From JBGUXS01 sp045118155 (GTDB lineage Bacteria > Pseudomonadota > Alphaproteobacteria > CAAHEQ01 > UBA3637): DNA of 17,593 nt. Positions 1 to 6,427 of this stretch are shown here, piece by piece. The stretch lies in assembly GCA_045118155.1 (NCBI GenBank), contig JBGUXS010000064.1, positions 1-17,593 on the forward strand, written 5' to 3'. The first letter of the stretch is position 1. Every line of letters starts with the position of its first letter. The notes below the pieces were generated by a model. That model saw nothing but the letters and a program-made list of their open reading frames with translations. It made no database searches and was not told the DNA's origin. The translations under genes and the position numbers were made by a program.

Positions 1-2090
1 ATCCCATCAAAACGCTTTTCAAAAAAATCCCGAATTAAATCAATTTCATTTATGTAATCTTGTTCCGTGTAATCCGATCGCATAAATCGCCGAAAAGACA
101 AGGGCATATTTTCTAAATGCTGTGCCAACACATTATCTAAAAATGCATTGACTTTTTTGGGGGCAAAATTGTAATTAGCAATATCTTGAAAAGCCGTCAC
201 AAACTTCCTTTTAAATTCTTCATTTTGCACAAGTTTTTTAAAAGTGGGGATCTCATCTAATTGCGCATTAAAGTTCCCCCTTAAAAAGGAATTAATAAAC
301 GGCGGAATCGGCCCCAAAGACGGTCGGCCTAATTCAAACAAACCATCCCAAACCCCAATCCCCGAAGACGAATCCACATCGGCCAAAATATATCGCCAAC
401 GTGTATCTTGTTCGGCCTCATTTTCCTTTGTTAGCGTACGATATCTGGTTAAATTTGTTTCAATCCAATCTCGGTTAGCTATATATAAATTAATACAGGC
501 ATAATCAATTAAACTGTCTATATCAACTTCTTTGTTCAAGCGGTCATAAGTGGCCTGTGGGGAAAGGTCTGTCCCCATTTCAAAATATTCGGGAAAATCA
601 ATTTTATCGGCCAGTTCTTTGGGCATAATTTTGTGTGTACGCGTTAAAAAATTAACGGGATGATATTTTTTATAAATAACTAAATTAGATGGATCTATCC
701 CGTATGTTTTTGCAACATTGTGCAAAGATACAGCCTCTTGTAAATCATAAATACCCCAATATTCCCCGTTTAAAAATAAAACCACAAGTCCTACATCGGC
801 GGTTTTAACGGCCCGTCCCCTAGACAGTGTTTGAATTAATTCTTCACGGATTTTTGTAGAATGTTTATCATCTGTACCGGCCCTTAAAATATATTCTTTC
901 CCCATGGGGGGCGTTTTAGAAAGAATGCGAAACCCTTTTTGTTCATTTTGAACGGAAAAATTTCCCTGTATCCCTATGTCATAATTTCCATACCAACGCG
1001 CCGGATTATCCCCAAAACTTTCTATGAAAGCCGGCCTTTTCCACCCAGAACCGCGCATCGCATAATTGCCCACAGGTTCAAAAATACGTACCCCCTCATT
1101 TAAAGTGGCAATTTTTCCATTTACATATATCCCTTTTTCGTAATCAAATAAATCTTCTGGATTCACAATCATAGAAATAATGGGGATATTTTTATACCCC
1201 TTTTTGGCATTAAAATTCACAAAATACGTCGCATTTGCAATGGGGGTACGCGCCCCATCCCGTCGGCGAATCGCCACCGCCCGTACAATAGTGGCTTTAT
1301 CCACTAAAAAATTGGGAATATAAGTTCTGTTCGGCCGAATTGTATCTATGGCGGCATATTTATTCGGGTTTGGGGATGCATCTTGAATCAAAAGAGGGGA
1401 TGTATATTTTAAAGCATGCTGGTCAGGATACGTGGCATCCAAGGTGTAATAAATATCAAAACCATCGGGGGCCGACATTTCTAGTTGAAAGGGGGATTCA
1501 TAAAATCCAGACGACCTGCTTAAGCGCACCTGAACATCCGATATCATTTTCACGTCTTTTTTTCGGGCTAGCGGATTTTGGGCGCCCGGCGATGGTTCCC
1601 GAATTCCCCTGCCCCCATAGGGAAGACGGGCATAGGATTGATCACACGGCAACGTGGCAGGAACAATTATTTTATCAATTACTTTTCCCTTGGCATCCGA
1701 AAAATAAATTTTTTCCCCGTTATGAATAGAAAACCCCGTGTACGGAAGTTCCGTTTTTGAAAAAAGCTCTGTCGGCCACGGCCCTGCCCAAAGCATCTTA
1801 TAGTGATAAGGGCTTATCATTGTTCCTTTGGGGAAAACATATTTTTTCAAATTTTTTTTGGAATCTGACAAAGCCCAGCCCGATATATCTATTGGCTGAG
1901 AAGAGGCATTATAAAGTTCAATATAATCGGGGAAATTCCCTAAACTGTCATAAATAACGTGCTGATTACACGCCACAATTTCGTTGATATAAACTTTCGG
2001 GGGATTTGAAAATCCTATGCTTCCCAGCACCCCACAGACGGCCAGCAAAAGAAAACATTGTATCCATATAAACTTATTTTTTAATCCCAT
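1..2090 (-). CDS. Exported LTD + CotH-kinase-like protein (5' part, cut by window edge)
   Basis: The minus frame from ATG 2090 stays open for 696 codons to the left edge; I checked every codon for stops. Residues 7-26 are a hydrophobic signal or anchor segment. Residues about 33-115 fit a lamin-tail domain (YINEI, then FPDYIELYN, then DISGWALSD). Residues about 178-225 resemble the chitobiase/hexosaminidase C-terminal fold (GFYESPFQL, then IYYTLDATYPD). From about 290 onward the protein looks like CotH kinase (ISMIVNPEDLFDYEKGIY; VLFLNGEYWGIYDLQE near 435-450; ILADVDSSSG near 567-575). The family includes Bacillus CotH, an atypical secretory-pathway kinase of spore-coat proteins, and many uncharacterised exported proteins that share this domain order. 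The substrate here is unknown. The gene has its own promoter after the tRNA terminator, but no strong Shine-Dalgarno. The fold assignment is fairly sure; kinase activity is inference. Confidence 0.85.
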   Translation of the reverse strand, partial: MGLKNKFIWIQCFLLLAVCGVLGSIGFSNPPKVYINEIVACNQHVIYDSLGNFPDYIELYNASSQPIDISGWALSDSKKNLKKYVFPKGTMISPYHYKMLWAGPWPTELFSKTELPYTGFSIHNGEKIYFSDAKGKVIDKIIVPATLPCDQSYARLPYGGRGIREPSPGAQNPLARKKDVKMISDVQVRLSRSSGFYESPFQLEMSAPDGFDIYYTLDATYPDQHALKYTSPLLIQDASPNPNKYAAIDTIRPNRTYIPNFLVDKATIVRAVAIRRRDGARTPIANATYFVNFNAKKGYKNIPIISMIVNPEDLFDYEKGIYVNGKIATLNEGVRIFEPVGNYAMRGSGWKRPAFIESFGDNPARWYGNYDIGIQGNFSVQNEQKGFRILSKTPPMGKEYILRAGTDDKHSTKIREELIQTLSRGRAVKTADVGLVVLFLNGEYWGIYDLQEAVSLHNVAKTYGIDPSNLVIYKKYHPVNFLTRTHKIMPKELADKIDFPEYFEMGTDLSPQATYDRLNKEVDIDSLIDYACINLYIANRDWIETNLTRYRTLTKENEAEQDTRWRYILADVDSSSGIGVWDGLFELGRPSLGPIPPFINSFLRGNFNAQLDEIPTFKKLVQNEEFKRKFVTAFQDIANYNFAPKKVNAFLDNVLAQHLENMPLSFRRFMRSDYTEQDYINEIDLIRDFFEKRFDG

Positions 2091-2136
2091 CTATTTTTTA
2101 CTATTTCCAATCAAAAGGCATCTTCCATCATACCCT

Positions 2137-2165
2137 ATGATACCGCAATCCACCCAAAAATGCAA
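2137..2165 (-). promoter_or_regulatory. Candidate promoter of the CotH-like gene
   Basis: On the minus strand, TTGCAT (2165-2160) and TATCAT (2142-2137) are separated by exactly 17 bp. The -10 matches the sigma70 consensus at 5 of 6 positions; the -35 is weak (3 of 6). It lies between the tRNA-Leu terminator and the CotH-like start, where a promoter is expected because the upstream transcript ends. Confidence 0.5.
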
Positions 2166-2192
2166 TTTGAATTAAGGGGAATAAAAACCAAT

Positions 2193-2218
2193 AAAAAAAC
2201 CGTCCCAAACGGAACGGT
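2193..2218 (-). terminator. Intrinsic terminator of tRNA-Leu
   Basis: Read on the minus strand, ACCGTTCC and GGGACGGT pair as an 8-bp stem (one T-G pair) around a GTTT loop, followed directly by a run of T. It starts 7 bases past the encoded CCA end of the tRNA, so it ends the tRNA transcript and insulates the downstream CotH-like gene. Confidence 0.85.
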
Positions 2219-2225
2219 AAATGTT

Positions 2226-2312
2226 TGGTACCCCTGGTCGGACTTGAACCAACACCCTATTGCTAGGAACAGATTTTGAGTCTGTCGCGTCTACCAATTT
2301 CGCCACAGAGGC
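2226..2312 (-). tRNA. tRNA-Leu (anticodon CAA)
   Basis: The 87-nt minus-strand sequence folds as a class II tRNA. The acceptor arms are GCCTCTG and CAGGGGT, followed by discriminator A and an encoded CCA. The D-loop has the leucine-type GGTAGACGC. The anticodon stem is ACAGA/TCTGT with loop CTCAAAA, which places CAA at the anticodon (reads UUG). The long variable arm is CCTA-GCAA-TAGG, and the T-arm is GTTGG-TTCAAGT-CCGAC. The isotype follows from both the long variable arm and the anticodon. It is transcribed alone, between its own promoter and terminator. Confidence 0.96.
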
Positions 2313-2320
2313 ATTCTTTT

Positions 2321-2349
2321 TTGACTTTTTAAGTTTACCGATTTATACT
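2321..2349 (+). promoter_or_regulatory. Promoter of the short-chain dehydrogenase gene
   Basis: On the plus strand TTGACT (2321-2326) and TATACT (2344-2349) are spaced 17 bp apart, each matching consensus at 5 of 6 positions. The transcript would start near 2356, leaving a leader of about 16 nt with the AAGAGG ribosome-binding site. It interlocks with the opposing tRNA-Leu promoter over the same 40 bp. Confidence 0.7.
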
Positions 2350-2360
2350 TGATTTGTCAA
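2332..2360 (-). promoter_or_regulatory. Promoter of tRNA-Leu
   Basis: On the minus strand a perfect TTGACA (2360-2355) and TAAACT (2337-2332, 4 of 6) are spaced 17 bp apart. Transcription would start about 13 nt upstream of the mature tRNA. The -35 hexamer overlaps the expected start site and Shine-Dalgarno of the opposite gene. Confidence 0.75.
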
Positions 2361-2371
2361 GAGGTTTTTTC

Positions 2372-3163
2372 ATGAAGCAAAAATTTTCATCTATTTTTAT
2401 TACAGGGGCGTCCAGTGGTTTAGGCCGGGCTTTGGCCCTAGCTTTAGCCGCGAAAAAAACAACATTATTCTTAACTGGCCGAAACGAAACAAGGTTAAAA
2501 GAAGTGGCGGCCCTGTGCGCCCAAAAGGGGGCCCAAGTTCACACTTTTATCTTTGATGTGCGGGATCGGGAAAAAGCTAAAGAGTCCCTAAAAAAATCCA
2601 TGGAAATTTGCCCCCTGGATTTGGTCATTATCAATGCGGGGGTCAGTTTAGCCATGGCCCAAGATCAAGACCCTAAAACACCGCTTTACACCCTGTTTGA
2701 TACCAATGTCGGGGGCGTTGTCAATACCAGTATCCCCGCCCTAAGCCTTTTATTAAACCAAGGGCATGGGCATCTATGTTTTATCAGTTCTATGGCGGGT
2801 TTTCGGGGATTACCAAGTTGTCCGGCCTATGCGGCCTCAAAAAACTTTGTACGGGCTTGGGCCGAAGGGCTTTCCGCCGCCGTTCCCAAAGATATTCATA
2901 TTTCTTGCGTTTGTCCGGGATTTATAAAAACGCCCTTAACGGATAAAAATACCTTTAAAATGCCTGGGTTAATGTCCGCCGATAAAGCCGCCCACATTAT
3001 TATTCGTGCCTTATCTAAAAATAAGCGTTTGATTACTTTCCCTTGGTTTCTTTCATTTTTTGCGGGGCTAGCGGGATTATTGCCATCTAGTCTTATTTTG
3101 CCCATTTTGGCACGCCTGCCCAAAAAAGCCGAAGAAATTGATGTTCTGCACCGGCCTTTTTAA
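2372..3163 (+). CDS. SDR-family NAD(P)-dependent oxidoreductase
   Basis: A 263-residue classical short-chain dehydrogenase/reductase. It has the cofactor motif TGASSGLG (11-18), the structural NAG (88-90), N112, and the catalytic S140, Y153 and K157 (YAASK), followed by CPGFIKTP. All catalytic tetrad residues are present, so an active NAD(P)H-dependent oxidoreductase is expected; the substrate cannot be read from sequence. The C-terminus (about 218-250) is unusually hydrophobic, as in some membrane-associated SDRs. I chose ATG 2372 over an upstream TTG at 2354 because AAGAGG (2359-2364) sits 7 nt before the ATG and the predicted transcript begins after 2354. Its stop overlaps the stop of the convergent GNAT gene by 4 bp. 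Confidence 0.93.
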   Translation: MKQKFSSIFITGASSGLGRALALALAAKKTTLFLTGRNETRLKEVAALCAQKGAQVHTFIFDVRDREKAKESLKKSMEICPLDLVIINAGVSLAMAQDQDPKTPLYTLFDTNVGGVVNTSIPALSLLLNQGHGHLCFISSMAGFRGLPSCPAYAASKNFVRAWAEGLSAAVPKDIHISCVCPGFIKTPLTDKNTFKMPGLMSADKAAHIIIRALSKNKRLITFPWFLSFFAGLAGLLPSSLILPILARLPKKAEEIDVLHRPF

Positions 3164-3771
3164 CTATCGCGTCCCCCGTTTTGCAAGGTATTGTTTATCA
3201 TCATAACCTGTTTAAGGTACGTTAAAGAATCTTTAGGGAGCTTCCACGCTTTCACAAAAGGTTGTTCTGTCCCACTTGTTTTTAACATTTCTTCAGGGGT
3301 AAATAAAACATCTATTGGTCCTTTGGTTTTGGTATCAATCCCCATGGTATGCAAGTTCATTTTATCCACTTGGATAGGGGCAATCGTGGAAATCAAATGG
3401 AACCCCTTTGCCTGCCACATGGGAACTAATGCTTCTTCACACAAGAAAAACAGCTTGTGGCACCCTTTTTCTTTCACCATATACCGCTGGATTTGTGCCA
3501 TTACCCCAGGCAATACCCCTTTGCCCCGGAAATCAGGCAAAACACACAATCTTTCTAATTTGGCAAATTCTTGTCCTTTAAAAAAGCGCATACGGGCCGT
3601 TCCCACGACCTGTTCCCCCTCTTTAAACGCAAAATGTATAGATCTAAAATCGTTAGCATCAAATTCCAGAACTTCTGGTACCTTAAGCTCTTGGACAAAT
3701 ACTCTCTCCCTGATCCGAAGAACTTTATAAAGGTCTGTTTTTGAAGCAACGACAGACACTTTCAAAGCCAT
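3160..3771 (-). CDS. GNAT-family N-acetyltransferase
   Basis: 203 residues. The N-terminal half reads like the YjcF/ElaA-type GNAT group (RERVFVQELKVPEVLEFDAND, then IHFAF). Motif A, which binds the acetyl-CoA pyrophosphate, is at about 72-91 (LERLCVLPDF, then RGKGVLPGVM), with the R/Q-x-x-G-x-G/A pattern supplied by R82, G83, K84 and G85. It would transfer an acetyl group from acetyl-CoA to an amine, but the acceptor is unknown. About 50 residues follow the usual GNAT core (from roughly residue 150) and match nothing I recognise. It converges on the SDR gene with a 4-bp stop overlap and diverges from the short LysR gene, with 95 bp between them. Confidence 0.85.
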   Translation of the reverse strand: MALKVSVVASKTDLYKVLRIRERVFVQELKVPEVLEFDANDFRSIHFAFKEGEQVVGTARMRFFKGQEFAKLERLCVLPDFRGKGVLPGVMAQIQRYMVKEKGCHKLFFLCEEALVPMWQAKGFHLISTIAPIQVDKMNLHTMGIDTKTKGPIDVLFTPEEMLKTSGTEQPFVKAWKLPKDSLTYLKQVMMINNTLQNGGRDS

Positions 3772-3807
3772 ATTTTCTTTTTACCTTGACTTATGCATGT
3801 TTTGAAG

Positions 3808-3831
3808 ATACTAATATTATCATCGAAGTAT
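3808..3831. promoter_or_regulatory. Inverted repeat in the GNAT/LysR divergent spacer
   Basis: ATACT (3808-3812) and AGTAT (3827-3831) form an inverted repeat separated by 14 bp, in the 95-bp spacer between the GNAT gene and the divergent short LysR gene. LysR-type regulators commonly bind interrupted dyads next to their own gene, so this is a candidate operator. The arms are short and the spacing is not the usual T-N11-A, so a chance origin is quite possible. Confidence 0.25.
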
Positions 3832-3866
3832 ATATTTTGGGGAAGTAAAAACATAGATTTTTAAAA

Positions 3867-4427
3867 ATGAATGTAAAAAGAAAAGCCCTCCTAATCAGAA
3901 ATTTGCTTTATTTAGAAGATGTTATCAAAAATGGTTCGTTTACAAAAACATCTTCCTTGAACGGTATCAAGGCCTCTAATCTAAGCCAATTAATTAAGCA
4001 ATTAGAAACGGAAATCGGATACCCCCTGTTGGTACGTCATCATACAGGGGTTATCCCAACAAGCTTGGGGCAACGGATTTGTACCCTTGTTGAACAACTA
4101 AAAAAAGAATTGTCCATTATTGAAAATATTCGGAAAAACGTTAGAAAAAAATCTTCTGTTTGCCTGTATTTACCCTCTTTTTTTGAATTACCCAAAAAAC
4201 TTTTTCAAGAACTATATCCTTTTATTGAATTAAAAATCGTTCAAACACCCGAAAATTTTGACTTAGGTATTTTCACCCAAGAACCAACGTCTTTACCCAA
4301 AGAACACATTATTGCATACACGTTTAAAAGGGGGTTATTAACGCAAAACCTATGGTTTGCTAAGGTCAACGATTCCCAGGAAGTCAATTTAGTGATGGAA
4401 TTTCTTATTGCGCAATTATTTTCTTAA
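3867..4427 (+). CDS. Shortened LysR-type regulator lacking regulatory subdomain II
   Basis: 186 residues, against about 290-300 for the family. Residues 12-72 form the LysR winged helix-turn-helix (GSFTKTSSLNGIKASNLSQLIKQL) and about 73-95 the linker helix. The rest covers only regulatory subdomain I. Its first strands (SVCLYLPSFFELPKKLFQEL, then FDLGIFTQEP) run straight into what matches the C-terminal return segment of the neighbouring paralog (NLWFAKVND, then VMEFLIAQLF). About 100 residues, corresponding to subdomain II, are absent in frame. It could still bind DNA and dimerise, but half of the usual effector cleft is gone. No good Shine-Dalgarno precedes ATG 3867; GGGGAAG ends about 21 nt upstream. 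A TTGACT at 3786-3791 may be part of its promoter. Its 3' end overlaps the convergent paralog by 23 bp. Confidence 0.75.
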   Translation: MNVKRKALLIRNLLYLEDVIKNGSFTKTSSLNGIKASNLSQLIKQLETEIGYPLLVRHHTGVIPTSLGQRICTLVEQLKKELSIIENIRKNVRKKSSVCLYLPSFFELPKKLFQELYPFIELKIVQTPENFDLGIFTQEPTSLPKEHIIAYTFKRGLLTQNLWFAKVNDSQEVNLVMEFLIAQLFS

Positions 4428-5283
4428 TATACGTAATCAAGGCATTTACTTTCGGAATTTGAACAGAATCTATCTTGGATATAACCCAAAACGGCTGATC
4501 TATTTTAAAAGGTAAATCTAACTGCAATAAATCTTCTTCTTGTTCCCCGATTTTACTGGGGATAAAACCTATGCCAACCCCATCTCGTACAAGACTTAAC
4601 AACACAGAAGATTGATCCGTTGTTGTAACCACATGCTCTACCTTAGGCAACAACTCCCGCCATTCAGGCCATAACATCGCGAAATCATTGCGCACACATA
4701 AACGATGCCGTTTTTGTAATTCTTCCATATCCTTAGGATGACCATGGGTAACTAAGTAAGTTTTTGAAGCATAAAACTTGAATTCTAAATAGTGTTTTGC
4801 CAAAATACAGGAAATAGATGGATTTAAAATAGGTTCTTTAAAAACAATCGCTACATCTATACCATCCATCTGTTGGGGCAATTCCAAAGAACATTTTATA
4901 TCTAAGTGAACATTGGGATAACGTTCATAAAAATTGGGCAAACATTGTGAAATGTAAGAACTAGCAATCCCTTCCCCCACCCACAAACAGATATCTCCTT
5001 CAATCTTATGTAAAGCCGCAGAATATTCTTGGACATGATTGATGGCCTTTTCTATTTCGCAAGTACGCCGAAATAAATCTTGCCCTGCATCGGTCAACTT
5101 CATCCCCCGTTTTCTATCAAATAATTTCGTTTGGAATTCATCTTCCAATTCAGCAATTAACTTGGAGAGATTGGATTGTTTCATCCCCTGTTCTGTGGCA
5201 ACCTGAGTAATATTTCCCTTTTTGGCAATTTCTAAAAAGCATAAGAGCTTCCGTACCAGTATTGTATCTCGTTTTATACTCAT
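4405..5283 (-). CDS. LysR-family transcriptional regulator (full length)
   Basis: 292 residues, the normal LysR length. The N-terminal winged HTH spans about 12-72 (GNITQVATEQGMKQSNLSKL), followed by a linker helix and a periplasmic-binding-protein-like effector domain (about 92-290), including VAIVFKEP and the GVGIGFIPS segment typical of subdomain II. The N-terminus matches the shortened neighbour nearly position for position (MxxKRxxxLxRxLL), so the two are paralogs. The ATG at 5283 has no visible Shine-Dalgarno; the upstream region is almost pure A/T. The effector and target genes are unknown. The adjacent divergent gene is a transposase, so the usual LysR rule of regulating the divergent neighbour gives no metabolic clue here. 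Confidence 0.9.
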   Translation of the reverse strand: MSIKRDTILVRKLLCFLEIAKKGNITQVATEQGMKQSNLSKLIAELEDEFQTKLFDRKRGMKLTDAGQDLFRRTCEIEKAINHVQEYSAALHKIEGDICLWVGEGIASSYISQCLPNFYERYPNVHLDIKCSLELPQQMDGIDVAIVFKEPILNPSISCILAKHYLEFKFYASKTYLVTHGHPKDMEELQKRHRLCVRNDFAMLWPEWRELLPKVEHVVTTTDQSSVLLSLVRDGVGIGFIPSKIGEQEEDLLQLDLPFKIDQPFWVISKIDSVQIPKVNALITYIKKIIAQ

Positions 5284-5425
5284 AATATATGCTGTTATAT
5301 TAAAATGGCTCTTGTTCCATCATCCTTTAACATATTATCGTACCTATAAATATAATTTTGTATATAAAAAAATACATTTTTTCTAAAAAAAATATTTCTT
5401 TATCTATGTACATTGGAGGGATTTC

Positions 5426-6427
5426 ATGAACAAAAAAACAAATGAAAATACTAATAACATACTGAAAAATAGAATAATTTCATTCTGGATATTTTTGATT
5501 CATGAATACGAATTAGTTAAAACAAAAAAACATCCTAAAATAAAAAATCTAAATGATTTTTACCAACTGCATCATATCAAAAGACAATTTTTCTTAAAAT
5601 ACTATACCCGTTTTCAACTCAGCCATATGCCAGAAGATCTTTTACCCCAAAAAAGGGGGCCTCAGCATACCATAAATCCCGTTATAACGACGGAAATAAA
5701 AGAACAAATTCTTTCTTTACGACAACAAGGCAAATCTTTACCAGAAATTCATCGTACTTTAAAACAAAAGTATTGTCCTTTTCCTTCTATGTCTAGAATT
5801 TATCAAATCATACGCCAACATAACCTTCACCATTTATCATCCCCCTTAAAGAATCAACGCCAAAAATACCTGTTGAATATTATCAAACATCATCCCGGGG
5901 ATTTGGGTCATATTGATTATCATGTCATAAACTATAATCCCCGCCTTTCAAATTTTAAATATACGTACATTTTGGGGCTTATGGATGATGCGACACGTCT
6001 TGTTGTCTTGATCCCTTTAAAGGATCTGTCTTTAATAACAATTACCCGTGCGACCAGTGTTTGTCTTGCCATTTTCAAAGAAATGTATCATATCCAGTTT
6101 AAAAACATCTTATCTGATAACGGTATAGAATTTGGCGGTGGCCCCAATAAAAAGAATAAAGAAACTCATCCCTTTGAAATTTTATTATCTAATTGGAATA
6201 TCAAACATCTATTCACATCCGTCCAACACCCAGAAACAAACGGGAAAATAGAACGTTTTTGGAAAACAATTAAAGAAGATATTCTGTCTTATCCCCATTT
6301 TCCGTCAGAAAGACATTTTGTAAACGCTTTGGCCCATTATGTGGATTACTACAACCAAACACGCTATCATGCAAGCATCGCTGGCACCCCTTTTGAAAAG
6401 CTCCACTTATACCAAAAATCGCCTTAG
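5426..6427 (+). CDS. DDE transposase with integrase catalytic core (IS481-like)
   Basis: 333 residues. A helical DNA-binding region lies at about 80-135 (ITTEIKEQILSLRQQGKSL, PEIHRTLKQKY, SMSRIYQIIRQ), followed by an rve-type RNase H fold. The presumed catalytic triad is D164 (GDLGHIDYH), D231 (ILSDNGIEF) and E276 (TNGKIERFW), all present, with 44 residues between the second Asp and the Glu rather than the usual 35 or so. The extra residues are a G/N/K-rich stretch at 237-250. The C-terminus has the family-typical YNQTRYHASIAGTPFE. The start is supported by GGAGGG 6 nt upstream. Codons are more AT-rich than in neighbouring genes. I found no terminal inverted repeats, and the stop lies inside the infB stop region, so this is either an insertion sequence with unusual ends or an orphan transposase. 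Confidence 0.88.
   Translation: MNKKTNENTNNILKNRIISFWIFLIHEYELVKTKKHPKIKNLNDFYQLHHIKRQFFLKYYTRFQLSHMPEDLLPQKRGPQHTINPVITTEIKEQILSLRQQGKSLPEIHRTLKQKYCPFPSMSRIYQIIRQHNLHHLSSPLKNQRQKYLLNIIKHHPGDLGHIDYHVINYNPRLSNFKYTYILGLMDDATRLVVLIPLKDLSLITITRATSVCLAIFKEMYHIQFKNILSDNGIEFGGGPNKKNKETHPFEILLSNWNIKHLFTSVQHPETNGKIERFWKTIKEDILSYPHFPSERHFVNALAHYVDYYNQTRYHASIAGTPFEKLHLYQKSP

Noticed and set aside
1340..1729. 129-codon plus-strand open frame
   Set aside because: It lies antisense to the CotH-like gene, whose minus frame is continuous and has clear domain motifs. Its translation shows no recognisable pattern and no SD.
2354..2371. Upstream TTG start adding six residues to the SDR protein
   Set aside because: The AAGAGG SD lies after it and the predicted transcript begins at about 2356, inside this extension. 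The ATG at 2372 fits better.
3191..3730. 179-codon plus-strand open frame
   Set aside because: Exact shadow of the GNAT gene on the other strand; the GNAT frame has family motifs and this one does not.
5284..5425. Left terminal inverted repeat of an insertion sequence
   Set aside because: I compared this spacer with the reverse complement of the transposase 3' end and found no convincing match; A/T-richness gives only trivial similarities.
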